From Aquitalea palustris (lineage in GTDB: Bacteria > Pseudomonadota > Gammaproteobacteria > Burkholderiales > Chromobacteriaceae): a DNA stretch of 64,000 nt. The notes beneath the pieces are model-generated. The model ran no database searches. It saw only the letters and a list, made by a program, of their open reading frames with translations, and was not told the DNA's origin. The stretch lies in the NCBI RefSeq assembly GCF_003693445.1, contig NZ_RFAR01000019.1, positions 17,399 through 81,398 on the forward strand, in the 5' to 3' direction. Shown in pieces: positions 35,331 to 44,554 of the stretch (position 1 is the first letter of the stretch; each line of letters begins with the position of its first letter). A program made the translations under genes and the position numbers.

Positions 35331-36107
35331 ATGAAACTGGAAAACCGATTCAGGCTGCAGGTCGGCCTGGTCATGTTGTGTCTGTTGGGTGGCTTTGTCT
35401 GGTTTGTGCAGGCCTTTGGGCTGGACTACCAGTTTGCCCTGAGCAAGCTGCCCTTGCTGGCCGGGCTGGAGTTAAGCCCGGAAGGCTTTATCCAGGGCAT
35501 TCCGCTCACCCTGCTGTTATGTCTGCTCTCCACCGTGCTGGCGGTAGCCATCGGCATGCTATCGGCGCTGGGGCGGCTATCCAGCAACCCGCTGCTGTAC
35601 GGCCTGGCCACCTTTTACAACTCCTTTTTCAAGGGCACGCCGCTGCTGGTGCAGATTCTGCTGATCTACCTGGGCCTGCCGCAGCTGGGCGTGGTACCCA
35701 CCGCCATTCCATCCGGCGTGGCCGCGCTGGCACTGTGCTATGGCGCCTACCTGAGCGAAGTGTTCCGCTCGGCCATCCTGTCGATTCACCGTGGCCAGTG
35801 GGATGCCGGCAAGGCGCTGGGGCTGAAGCCCCACGCCATCATGCGCCACATCATTTTGCCGCAGGCGATGAAAGTGGCCGTGCCGCCCACCTTCTCCATG
35901 TTCATTTCCATGCTGAAGGACTCCTCACTGGTATCGGTGATGGGCTTGTGGGAGCTGATGTTCCTGGCGCAAAGCTATGGCCGCTCGGCTTACCGCTATA
36001 TGGAAATGCTGCTGACCGCCGCCATTCTGTACTGGCTGCTGTCCATCGTGCTGGAGCTGTTCCAGCACCGGCTGGAGCAGAAACTGTCGGTTTCCGCACG
36101 GCGCTGA
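35331..36107 (+). CDS. Amino-acid-type ABC transporter permease
   Basis: 258 residues from the ATG at 35331. About five membrane helices and the EAA loop (YGAYLSEVFRSAILSIHRGQWDAGKALGL) that docks to the ATPase are clear. It belongs with the binding protein just upstream. No ATP-binding subunit follows: the next 500 bp are non-coding, so the ATPase must be encoded elsewhere or shared, or was lost when the downstream mobile element inserted. Confidence 0.9.
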   Translation: MKLENRFRLQVGLVMLCLLGGFVWFVQAFGLDYQFALSKLPLLAGLELSPEGFIQGIPLTLLLCLLSTVLAVAIGMLSALGRLSSNPLLYGLATFYNSFFKGTPLLVQILLIYLGLPQLGVVPTAIPSGVAALALCYGAYLSEVFRSAILSIHRGQWDAGKALGLKPHAIMRHIILPQAMKVAVPPTFSMFISMLKDSSLVSVMGLWELMFLAQSYGRSAYRYMEMLLTAAILYWLLSIVLELFQHRLEQKLSVSARR

Positions 36108-36219
36108 GCCATGAGCGCGGCGGCAAGAAAGTGCTGCCGCGTGTTAAGCAAGGCTTGGGTCATGGCAGGCAAAGCGCCGGGATGGTGGCATCCACCACTA
36201 CCGGAGTTCAAGCCGCTTA

Positions 36220-36331
36220 GAGCGGCTAACAAAATAGCGAAGCGGCGCTGGGGCAAGGCGCGCCGACGCCGACAATACAAGCAGTACGGCAAGAAAGCGC
36301 AACGCCGCAGCGGGGGTTTTGTTAGCCGCTC
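36220..36331. mobile_element. 112-bp MITE-like element, IS5/IS1031-type ends
   Basis: Perfect 15-bp terminal inverted repeats, GAGCGGCTAACAAAA and its complement, bound a 112-bp sequence with no transposase gene. A TTA triplet lies directly outside each end (36217-36219 and 36332-36334), matching the three-base TNA target duplication known for IS1031-group members of the IS5 family. A 74-residue frame running through it (36111-36335) is arginine-rich and looks accidental. Two diverged relatives occur at 47735-47842 and 20154-20260. Confidence 0.75.
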
Positions 36332-36334
36332 TTA

Positions 36335-36631
36335 ATGACTCTTGCGCAACGCAGCCCCCAGCACATTACCCAGCAGGGCAATGCCTTGCCCCAACACCAG
36401 ACTCCTGGGGTGGCCGTCATTCAGCCGTATGCGATGTCCGAATTGCCTGCTAGCGAGAAATATCGATCCGGGCAGGATACTGCCCCCGACTTGAGCGGCT
36501 TTGCAATGCAGCTGCCAAACAACCCCAGTAGCACCCTTCCGCCGATACCCATGTCCGGGTATTGCTGCACCAGCCACGAAAACCAGGACACCCCAAATTA
36601 GTGACGGGTGCAGGTTGTCGCTTCCCCCCGC
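36335..36631 (-). other. Non-coding gap, possible gene remnant
   Basis: Between the MITE-like element and the NodT gene about 300 bp hold no defended gene. A minus-strand frame at 36332-36577 has some protein-like hydrophobic pieces (LVLGQGIALLGNVLGAAL) but no family, no clear ribosome site, and its end abuts the element. It could be the tail of a membrane-protein gene disrupted by insertion. Confidence 0.25.
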
Positions 36632-38005
36632 TTAGCGCAGCTGTGCATCCCCGCCCAGCGCCTGATACAGCGTCACCTGGTTGACCAGCCGGTTGTAGCG
36701 GTTTTCCAGTAGCGACACCTCGGCCTGGCGGCGGGTTTCCTGCGCATCCAGCCAGTCTTTCAGTGGTGCTGCACCGGCCTGGTAGCGTAGCCGGTACAGC
36801 TGCTCGGCCTGGCCGGCCAGTTGTGCCGACAGCGTCAGCCGCTGCCCTTGCTGCTGATAGTGGCTGCGTGCAGACAGGGCGTTTTCCACGTCGGCCAGCG
36901 CCGCGTATAGGGTCTGGCGGAAATTCACTACTGCCAGCTGGTAATCGGCCGCGCTGATCTGCGTGTTCAGCCGCATTTGCCGCCATTCCAGAAACGGCAG
37001 TGTCAGCCCTGCGCCCAGCGTGGCCAGCGGATTGCTGACCACCTGCGCCAGCCGGCTACTGCTGCTCCCCAGACTGCCGGTCAGGGAAAAATCAGGATAG
37101 TAGGATGCACGGGTGGCGTCGCCATTGGCCAGCGTTTCACGCAGGCGCAGTTCGGCGGCGCGCAGATCGGGCCGCCGCGCCAGCAGCTGTACCGGCAGAC
37201 CAGCCGGCACATCCGGCAGATCCTGCTGCGGCAGGCTGCCAGGCGTGGTCACCACACCCAGCGGCGGGCCATCCAGCAAGATGGCCAGCGCATTGCGGGT
37301 TTCTGCCAGTTGCTGTTGGTAGTCGTAAAGACTGGCCTGCTGACTGGCCAGGCTTTGCCGTACGGTCAACACATCCAGCTGTGCCGCCGCGCCGGCCTGT
37401 TGCTTGGCCAGCACCAGCCGCAAGGCTTGCTGCTGGTAATCGACGCTGGCTGCGCCCAGCTGCAGTCGCTGCTGCAACCAGGCCTGCTTCCAGTACAGCT
37501 TGATGGTGCTGCCGATCAGGCTGAGCCGGCTGGCTGCGCGGTCCTGCTCGGTGGCGCGCGCCTCCCAGGCCTTGGCATCGCTCAGGTGGGACAGCTGGCC
37601 CCACAGATCGGCCTCGTAGCTGACGGAGAGGCTGGCCGAATGCGTCTGGCTGTTGACCCCAGCCCCACCCAGGCGCTGGCTGGCGGAGCTGGACAGGCTG
37701 AAAGACGGCGTGGGGGCCAGGTCGGTAGCGGCCAGATCGGCCTTGAGCATGGCCTGGCGCACCTTGATGGCAGCCGCAGCCAGATCATTATTGCGGGACA
37801 GCACCAGCGCAACCAGCCGGTTCAGTTCGGCATCACCAAATTGCTGCCACCAGTTATCACCACTGATCGGGCTATTGTCCGCAGCAGTGGCGCCCTGCCA
37901 CTGGGCGGGCAGCGTGACGGCCGGCACCTGATAGGGCGTTGCGGTCAGACTGGCGCAGCCGGCCAGCAGCAGGCTGGCCAGCACGATGGGGTAAAGCACT
38001 TTCAT
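36632..38005 (-). CDS. NodT-family outer-membrane efflux lipoprotein (TolC-like)
   Basis: 457 residues from the ATG at 38005, where a lipoprotein signal starts (VLASLLLAGCASL, Cys lipobox). Two outer-membrane-efflux repeats with long coiled-coil helices follow (LNRLVALVLSRNNDLAAAAIKVRQA and RRPDLRAAELRLRETLANGDATRASYYPDFSLTGSLG), the second ending in the YQALGG hallmark. It forms the trimeric exit duct for the MacAB pump. It lies 7 bp after macB and last in the macA-macB-nodT operon on the minus strand. Confidence 0.93.
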   Translation of the reverse strand: MKVLYPIVLASLLLAGCASLTATPYQVPAVTLPAQWQGATAADNSPISGDNWWQQFGDAELNRLVALVLSRNNDLAAAAIKVRQAMLKADLAATDLAPTPSFSLSSSASQRLGGAGVNSQTHSASLSVSYEADLWGQLSHLSDAKAWEARATEQDRAASRLSLIGSTIKLYWKQAWLQQRLQLGAASVDYQQQALRLVLAKQQAGAAAQLDVLTVRQSLASQQASLYDYQQQLAETRNALAILLDGPPLGVVTTPGSLPQQDLPDVPAGLPVQLLARRPDLRAAELRLRETLANGDATRASYYPDFSLTGSLGSSSSRLAQVVSNPLATLGAGLTLPFLEWRQMRLNTQISAADYQLAVVNFRQTLYAALADVENALSARSHYQQQGQRLTLSAQLAGQAEQLYRLRYQAGAAPLKDWLDAQETRRQAEVSLLENRYNRLVNQVTLYQALGGDAQLR

Positions 38006-38012
38006 TGCATTC

Positions 38013-39962
38013 TCATTCTCGTGACAAGGCCACGACAGGGTCCAGCCGCGCCGCATTGCGCGCCGGCAGATAACCGAACAACACCCCCACCAGCGTGGAG
38101 CAGGCAAAGGCCGCCACAATCGAGCTGGCGGAATACACCATGGTGAAGCTGGCCAGTTTGGCCACCAGCACGCCCAGCCCCAGCGACAAGGCCACGCCCA
38201 GCGCGCCACCCAGCAGGCAGACCAGCACGGCCTCGATCAGAAACTGCTGCATGATGTCGCGTTGGCGTGCGCCCACCGCCATGCACACTCCAATTTCGCG
38301 GGTGCGCTCGCTCACCGACACCAGCATGATGTTCATCACGCCGATACCGCCCACCACCAGCGAAATCACGGCAATCATCGACACCAGCAAGGTCATGGTG
38401 GCGGTGGTGGTGGCGATGGTCTGGCGGATGCTGTCGGTGTTCATCACAAAGAAGTCCTGCGTGCCGTGGCGGCGCTTCATCAGCGCCACCAGGCTTTGCT
38501 CGGCGGCATCGGTGGCAACATTGTCGCTGACCCGCACCGTGACGGCCTTCAGGTAGTCCTGGCCCAGCATGCGGTACATCACTGTGCTGTAGGGCAGCCA
38601 CAGATTGAGGTTGTCATCGGTGCCGAAGGCACTTTTCTGGGTTTGGGTGACGCCCACCACGCGGCAGGGCAGCTTGCCCAGCAGGATGACCTTGCCGATG
38701 GGGTCGTCACCGTCGGCAAACAGCGCCTTACGGCTGTTTTCGTCGATCACCACCTGCTGTGCCTGCTGACTGACAGCCGTGGCATCGAAGGCCCTGCCCT
38801 GTGCCATGGACACACCGCGCACACGGAAATACTGCTCGCCCACGCCCTTGACCTGCGCCGTTACCGCCACATTGCGGTAGCGCAGGGTGACGCTATCACT
38901 GACTTCCGGTGTCACGCTGTCGACAAAACCCTGCTCGGCCAGCACTGTCGCATCACGCGGGGTAAGGGTGTGGATGGCATCGGCCTTGCGGTCGCCAAAA
39001 TGCTTGCCGGGATAGATATTGATGGTATTGGTGCCCAGCGAGCTGATGTCGCTGAGAATGCGCTGGCTGGAGCCGGTGCCCAGTGCCACCACCGACACCA
39101 CCGAGGCAATGCCGATGATGATGCCCAGCATGGTCAGCGCCGAGCGCAGCCGGTGCGCCATCAGCGCACGCCACGCCATGCCGAAGGCCTCGGCAAAATG
39201 CTCGCGCAGCAGCCGCCAGCCGCCCTGCTCCTCGACCAGCGCCGTGCTGGCCAGCGTGGCATTGGCCGCAGTTTCGCCGCGACGCTGGTCAGCCACCAGC
39301 CGGCCATCGCCGATTTCAATGATGCGGTCGGCGTGTTCGGCCACCTTGCTGTCGTGGGTGACCAGAATGATGGTATGGCCCTCGGCATGCAGCTCACGCA
39401 GGATGGCCATCACCTGCTGGCCGCTGGCACTGTCCAGCGCGCCGGTGGGCTCATCGGCCAGAATCACCTTGCCGCCGTTCATCAGCGCCCGCGCAATACT
39501 CACCCGCTGCTGCTGGCCGCCGGACAGCTGGCCCGGCTTGTGGCCGGCCCGATCGCTCAGGCCCAGTCGCGCCAGCAGGCTGGCCGCACGGCTGCGGCGT
39601 TCCGGTGCCGGACTGCCGGCATAAACTGCGGGCAGCTCGACGTTTTGCAGGGCATTGAGTTCGCCCAGCAAGTGGTAGCGCTGGAAGATGAAGCCGAAGT
39701 GCTCGCGCCGCAGCTGCGCCAGCTGGTCGGGGCTCATGTCGGCCACCGGCTGGCCGGCCACCCGATAGCTGCCGCGCGAAGGGGCATCCAGACAGCCCAG
39801 AATATTCATCAGGGTGGATTTGCCGGAGCCGGATGCGCCGATGATGGCGACCATTTCCCCAGCCTGAATCTGCAAATGGATGTCGTCCAGCACGGTGACC
39901 GTGTCTTCACCCGAGGCAAAGTCACGGCACACGCCTGACAGTTCCAGCAAGGGAGTGCTCAT
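38013..39962 (-). CDS. macB: MacB, ABC-type export ATPase/permease
   Basis: 649 residues, the normal MacB length. The N-terminal ATPase shows Walker [10 protein letters not shown], signature [15 protein letters not shown] and Walker [14 protein letters not shown]. Then come one membrane helix (near residue 275), a large periplasmic domain, and three C-terminal helices with the FtsX-like core. MacB drives macrolide, lipopeptide or toxin export through mechanotransmission with MacA and an outer-membrane duct. It starts 3 bp after the macA stop. The actual substrate here is unknown. Confidence 0.94.
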   Translation of the reverse strand: MSTPLLELSGVCRDFASGEDTVTVLDDIHLQIQAGEMVAIIGASGSGKSTLMNILGCLDAPSRGSYRVAGQPVADMSPDQLAQLRREHFGFIFQRYHLLGELNALQNVELPAVYAGSPAPERRSRAASLLARLGLSDRAGHKPGQLSGGQQQRVSIARALMNGGKVILADEPTGALDSASGQQVMAILRELHAEGHTIILVTHDSKVAEHADRIIEIGDGRLVADQRRGETAANATLASTALVEEQGGWRLLREHFAEAFGMAWRALMAHRLRSALTMLGIIIGIASVVSVVALGTGSSQRILSDISSLGTNTINIYPGKHFGDRKADAIHTLTPRDATVLAEQGFVDSVTPEVSDSVTLRYRNVAVTAQVKGVGEQYFRVRGVSMAQGRAFDATAVSQQAQQVVIDENSRKALFADGDDPIGKVILLGKLPCRVVGVTQTQKSAFGTDDNLNLWLPYSTVMYRMLGQDYLKAVTVRVSDNVATDAAEQSLVALMKRRHGTQDFFVMNTDSIRQTIATTTATMTLLVSMIAVISLVVGGIGVMNIMLVSVSERTREIGVCMAVGARQRDIMQQFLIEAVLVCLLGGALGVALSLGLGVLVAKLASFTMVYSASSIVAAFACSTLVGVLFGYLPARNAARLDPVVALSRE

Positions 39963-39965
39963 GGC

Positions 39966-41186
39966 TTACATCCCCATCGGCGGTGGGCCGTTGTGGCTGC
40001 TGCCGCTAGCGGCCGTCGCGCTGGCTTCGCCTACCACCACCTGCTCGCCCTCACGCAAGCCACTCAGTACCTGGGCGTGGACATTGTTGTTCAGGCCTAT
40101 GCTGACCTGGCGTTGTTGCACGCTGCCATCGGGCTGCAACACGCGCACCGCATAGCGACCATTCTTGCCGGCCGCACCCAGCGCATTGGCTGGTACGGCC
40201 AGCGCAGCCTTGACCTGGCTGAGCACCACGGTAACCTGCGCCGTCATGTTGATGCGCAGCTTGTGCTGCGGATTGGGCACATCAAACAGACCGTAGTAAT
40301 AGATGGCAGTGGACGATGAAGAGCTGCTGGAACTGCTGCTGGTCGACGTAGAGCTGGTGCTGCTGTCACTGGAGTCGCTATAGGACTGCGGTGCCGGATC
40401 GACCGAACGCAAGCTGGCCTGATAACGGCGGTCTGGCTCACCCAGTATGGTGAAGTACACCGGCATGCCAGGCTTGACCCTCACCACATCGCCTTCCGAG
40501 ATTTCCGACTTCACCGTCACCGTGTCCAGCTGTGCCAGCTTGACGATGGTGGGGGTGGACTGGCTGGCATTCACCGTCTGCCCCTCTTCCACCGACAAGG
40601 CCACCACCACGCCATCGATGGGCGCAACAATGCGGGTATAGCCCAGATTGAGCTGGGCCGTTTTCAGGCTGATGCGTGCCTGTTGCAGCTGTGCCTGCAG
40701 CTGCTGGGCATCGGCATCGGCGCCATCCATTGCTGCCTTGGCACTATCGTAGCTTTCGCGCGAGGTGGCCTGCTGCCCCAGCATCTGCTGCTGACGGGCA
40801 AAGTCCTGTCGCGCCTTGAGCAAGGCTGCCAGTTTGGACTTCAGCTGCGACTGATAGCTGCTGACCGAAGCCTGGGCATCTTCCAGTGCATTTTCCTGGG
40901 TGCGCGGGTCGATTTCGGCCAGCAAATCGCCCTGGTGCACACTCTGGCCCAGCTTGACCTTGAGCGATTTGATCTGGCCGGATACCTGGGCCCCCACGCT
41001 GACTTCACGCAGCGCCTTGATGGTGCCGGTGGCCAGCACGCTGTCTTCCAGATCAAGATGGGTGACGGTGGCCGTCAGGTAGTGATTGACTGGCTGACGC
41101 GGATAAAACAGGTAGACGGCCAGAATGAGCAGCAGCACGGCGGCAGCAATCAGGCTGCGCGTCTGCAATGAACTGAGGCGGGGCAT
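39966..41186 (-). CDS. macA: MacA, periplasmic adaptor with serine-rich insertion
   Basis: 406 residues from the ATG at 41186. N-terminal membrane anchor (SLIAAAVLLLILAVYLFYP), biotinyl-lipoyl-like halves (VGAQVSGQIKSLKVKLGQ and TRIVAPIDGVVVALSVEEGQ), a hairpin of coiled coils between them, then barrel and membrane-proximal domains. Unusually, a run of about 24 Ser/Thr/Asp residues (nt about 40316-40384) sits between the barrel and the final domain, before YYYGLFDVPN. It links MacB to the NodT-type duct. It leads the operon and is divergent from the sensor kinase gene over about 245 bp. Confidence 0.92.
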   Translation of the reverse strand: MPRLSSLQTRSLIAAAVLLLILAVYLFYPRQPVNHYLTATVTHLDLEDSVLATGTIKALREVSVGAQVSGQIKSLKVKLGQSVHQGDLLAEIDPRTQENALEDAQASVSSYQSQLKSKLAALLKARQDFARQQQMLGQQATSRESYDSAKAAMDGADADAQQLQAQLQQARISLKTAQLNLGYTRIVAPIDGVVVALSVEEGQTVNASQSTPTIVKLAQLDTVTVKSEISEGDVVRVKPGMPVYFTILGEPDRRYQASLRSVDPAPQSYSDSSDSSTSSTSTSSSSSSSSSSTAIYYYGLFDVPNPQHKLRINMTAQVTVVLSQVKAALAVPANALGAAGKNGRYAVRVLQPDGSVQQRQVSIGLNNNVHAQVLSGLREGEQVVVGEASATAASGSSHNGPPPMGM

Positions 41187-41431
41187 GTAGATTGGGAATG
41201 AACAATGGTTGCTTCGATGCGGCAGTATCACGGCATGACCTGCCCGCTGCGGTTAACCACAGGTAAATAAATGTCAGGAAATGTAAGCATGCATTTAAGA
41301 AGCATGCGTTGCCGCAAGGGGTCGACTTTGGCAAAAGCAGCCCGACAGAGTAAAGTATGCCGCTTCCATGTCGCCCCTGCCCGCTGGCCGGCGGCCCATC
41401 CCGACCACCTTTTCATTACACAGGCTTCACC

Positions 41432-43834
41432 ATGCTGCTGGCCGTCCGCCATCGTTCGCTGTTGTTCGCCCTGCTCGGGTTACTAGCCTGCCTGTGCAGC
41501 AGCCTGTCTGGCGCGACAGCCAACAATAGTCGCAACTGGCTGGCCGCCCATCGTGACTGGCGGGTTGGCGTGGTACTGCAAGCGCCGTATGCCCAGATCA
41601 ATCCGCGCAACCATCTGCTGGAAGGCGCCGATGTCGAGGTCATGCTGCTGCTGGCCAACAAAATGGGCGTACAGCTGAGCTGGCATACCTTTGCCAGCCA
41701 GCAGGCGCTGGACCGCGCCGTAGAAGCCGGTACGGTAGACGTATCGCCCGGCATGCTGCAAACACCAGCCAGCCTGCATCACTGGCTGTTTTCCCAGCCC
41801 TATTTGCGGGTACCGCACAAAATTGTCGGCTTCCCCGATGGCAGCGGCAATGCGGTAGACCTGGACCGGCTATCGCTCAGCGAAAGGCTGGCGCTGGATG
41901 GCAATAGCGACGCCCTGCGCTTTGTCCGCCGCAACTATCCCGAGCTGCCGCGCGTGGAAGTGGCCAACGACCGTGCCGCCCTGCAAACCGTACAGCAGCA
42001 ATACGCCGAATACGCCATTGTCGATGAGGCCCAGCTGGCCACCCTGCTCAAGGAGCCGGAATTTTCCCGCCTAGCCGTGGTGGGCGACCTGGGCTACACC
42101 CATTTGCTGCGCATCGGGGTCCGGCGTGACTGGCCGGAACTGCCCGCCGTACTCGACCGCCAGCTACAGGACATCCCCGGCAGCAGCATGGAGCAGCTGT
42201 ACGCCCGCTGGATGCTGCCCAGCTATCCGCGGCTGATCGACTCGCTCACCTTCTGGCACCGGCTCAGCCTGGCGCTGCTGCTGGGCGCCTTGCTGCTGGC
42301 GGTACTGTGGAATCATCAGCGGCGGCAACGGCGCTGGGCTGAAAAACGCCTGCTGGCAGCGCGCATGGAGCTGGAAGCCCGCGATGTGGCCGAGGAGTCG
42401 CTACGGCTGACCCAGTTCTCCATCGACAACAGCACGGTGGGCATCCTGTGGGTCAACTGGGACAGCCGCATCCAGTACGCCAACCGGGCGGCGGAAACCA
42501 TGCTGGGCTATCCGGCAACACAGCTGCTGCGTTTGTCGTTGCCCGAGCTGCAGCCCTCGCTGGACCACGCCCGCTGGCTGGAGCTGTGGAACCAGCTGCG
42601 CAGCAGCAAGGCAGTCAGCAGCTTTGAAACCCATTGTCTCAAGGCCGATGGCCATGTGCTGCCGGTGGGCGTCACCCTGAGCTTTCTCAAATTCGGCCGC
42701 ACCGAATACCTGGTGGTGTACCTCAATGACATTACCGAACGGCAAAAAGCCCGCGCCGCTCTGGAAGAAAGCGAAGCCCGCTTCAAGGGTATGGCCAGCA
42801 ATGTGCCGGGCATGGTGTTCCGGCTGGAGCGCCCGGCAGCGCAAATGCCGGTACGGCTGGCCTTTGTCAGCGATGCCAGCCAGAGCATGCTGGGCTACAG
42901 CCCGCTGGACATGATCAGCCTGCCCGAGGGCTGGCTGGATGTAGTGGCCAGCACCGACCGTGCCAGCTACCAGCAAGCCTGGCAGCAGGCCGACCAGCAC
43001 AATCACGATCTGGCCTGGCAGGGCCGCATGCTGCATCAGGACGGGCAATTGCGCTGGGTAGACATCAAGGCCACGGTACGCTGCTTTGACGACGGCCATG
43101 TGGTATGGGACGGCATCGTCTGGGATATCTCCGAGAACAAACACAATGAATTGCAGCTGGCCGAATCGCGCGGCCTGCTGCGCAGCCTGTCCGCCCATCT
43201 GGAGTCGGTGCGCGAAGAAGAAAAAGCCCGCATCGCCCGCGAAGTTCACGATGAACTGGGGCAAATCCTCACCGTGCTGCGGCTGGAAACCTCGATGTGC
43301 GAACTAAGCTTCGGCCACAGCGACAGCAAGCTGGCCGAACGGCTGCAGGCGATGAAAAAGCTGATCGAGCAAACCTTCCAGATCGTGCGCGATGTCGCCA
43401 CCGCACTGCGCCCGCCGGTGCTGGATGCCGGCATCGGCTCGGCCATCGAATGGCAGGCCCGCCGCTTTGAAAAGCGCAGCGGCATCCCCTGCCTGATTTC
43501 CGTACCGGACACACCCATCCCGCTCAGTGATGCCCGCGCCATCGGCGTGTTCCGCATCCTGCAGGAAGCCCTCACCAATGTCTTGCGCCATGCCGAAGCC
43601 AGCACGGTCAGCGTCGGCCTCACCTGCAACCAGGGCATGATCACCCTGAGCATTGCCGACGACGGCAAGGGCTTCAACCCGCAAGCCCACCGTCAGCTGC
43701 GCTCTTTTGGCCTGGTGGGCATTCGCGAGCGGGTGCTGCTGCTGGGCGGTGTGCTCGACATCGACAGCCAGCCAGACCAGGGCTGCACTCTCACCATCCG
43801 GCTGCCAGCCGAAGCAGGAAAGGAAAGCGCATGA
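41432..43834 (+). CDS. Membrane sensor histidine kinase with periplasmic SBP-like and PAS domains
   Basis: 800 residues from the ATG at 41432. Order: signal/anchor (LLFALLGLLACLCSSLSG); a periplasmic family-3 solute-binding domain (residues about 35-265, RVGVVLQAPYAQINPRNHLLEGADVEVML); a membrane helix near 280; two PAS domains (about 330-450 with SIDNSTVGILWVNWDSRIQYAN, and about 455-580); then a HisKA_3 dimerisation motif REVHDELGQ with His606 and a NarX-type ATPase with DDGKGFN. A ligand bound outside would control phosphorylation of the overlapping response regulator (4-bp overlap). Its divergence from macA makes the pump a candidate target. Confidence 0.9.
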   Translation: MLLAVRHRSLLFALLGLLACLCSSLSGATANNSRNWLAAHRDWRVGVVLQAPYAQINPRNHLLEGADVEVMLLLANKMGVQLSWHTFASQQALDRAVEAGTVDVSPGMLQTPASLHHWLFSQPYLRVPHKIVGFPDGSGNAVDLDRLSLSERLALDGNSDALRFVRRNYPELPRVEVANDRAALQTVQQQYAEYAIVDEAQLATLLKEPEFSRLAVVGDLGYTHLLRIGVRRDWPELPAVLDRQLQDIPGSSMEQLYARWMLPSYPRLIDSLTFWHRLSLALLLGALLLAVLWNHQRRQRRWAEKRLLAARMELEARDVAEESLRLTQFSIDNSTVGILWVNWDSRIQYANRAAETMLGYPATQLLRLSLPELQPSLDHARWLELWNQLRSSKAVSSFETHCLKADGHVLPVGVTLSFLKFGRTEYLVVYLNDITERQKARAALEESEARFKGMASNVPGMVFRLERPAAQMPVRLAFVSDASQSMLGYSPLDMISLPEGWLDVVASTDRASYQQAWQQADQHNHDLAWQGRMLHQDGQLRWVDIKATVRCFDDGHVVWDGIVWDISENKHNELQLAESRGLLRSLSAHLESVREEEKARIAREVHDELGQILTVLRLETSMCELSFGHSDSKLAERLQAMKKLIEQTFQIVRDVATALRPPVLDAGIGSAIEWQARRFEKRSGIPCLISVPDTPIPLSDARAIGVFRILQEALTNVLRHAEASTVSVGLTCNQGMITLSIADDGKGFNPQAHRQLRSFGLVGIRERVLLLGGVLDIDSQPDQGCTLTIRLPAEAGKESA

Positions 43835-44460
43835 TCCGCGTCATCATTGCCGAAGACCACAAAATCGTCCGCGAAGGCATCAAGCAACTGGTATCGCTGG
43901 CCGAGGACATCAGCGTGGTGGGCGAAGCCACCAATGGCACCCACCTGCTGGAACAACTGCGCCAGATCCCCTGCGATGTGCTGCTGCTGGACATCTCCAT
44001 GCCTGGCACCAACGGGCTGGAATCCATCCCGCGCATCCGTGCGCTGGACAATCCGCCGGCCATCCTCATGCTGTCGATGCATGACGAAGTACAGATTGCC
44101 GCCCGCGCGCTCAAGGCCGGTGCCGCCGGTTACAGCACCAAGGACAGCGATCCGGCGCTGCTGCTCACCGCCATCCGCAAGGTAGCGGGCGGTGGCCGCT
44201 ACATCGACCCGCAACTGGCCGACCGCATGGTATTCGAAGTGGGACTGACCGACTCCCGCCCCGCCCATGCCCAACTGTCCGAGCGCGAATACCAGGTGTT
44301 CGAACGACTGGTTCACGGCACCAATGTCAACGAAATCGCCCAGCAGCTGAACATCAGTTCGAAGACGGTGAGCACCCACAAGGTGCGGCTGATGCAGAAA
44401 CTGCAGGCGCACTCAGTGGCCGACATGGTGCGCTACGCCATCGACCACAAGCTGATCTGA
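43831..44460 (+). CDS. NarL/FixJ-type response regulator
   Basis: 209 residues. The receiver has the acidic pair (IAEDHKI), phospho-acceptor Asp54 in LLLDISMPGTNG, and the conserved Lys in YSTKDSDPA. The C-terminal LuxR-type helix-turn-helix is clear (LSEREYQVFERLVHGTNVNEIA, ISSKTVSTHKVRLM). Its start overlaps the kinase stop, so the two form a coupled two-component pair. Targets are not evident; the divergent macAB operon is the nearest candidate. Confidence 0.95.
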   Translation: MIRVIIAEDHKIVREGIKQLVSLAEDISVVGEATNGTHLLEQLRQIPCDVLLLDISMPGTNGLESIPRIRALDNPPAILMLSMHDEVQIAARALKAGAAGYSTKDSDPALLLTAIRKVAGGGRYIDPQLADRMVFEVGLTDSRPAHAQLSEREYQVFERLVHGTNVNEIAQQLNISSKTVSTHKVRLMQKLQAHSVADMVRYAIDHKLI

Positions 44461-44554
44461 CCCCGCATGGCAGGCCGACAAAACCCTGTCCCTCAGCCTG
44501 CCATTGCGCTACCCTAGCCGCCTTTGTTCAATTCGCTTTCAACGCCCCCGTTTC

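Noticed and set aside
36111..36335. A 74-codon frame starting just after the permease stop
   Set aside because: Its second half is the MITE sequence itself, it is Arg-rich and it has no homologue that I recognise.
38262..39938. A 558-codon open frame on the + strand opposite macB
   Set aside because: It is a shadow of the macB coding frame in GC-rich DNA; the translation is His/Gln/Gly-rich with no family motif.
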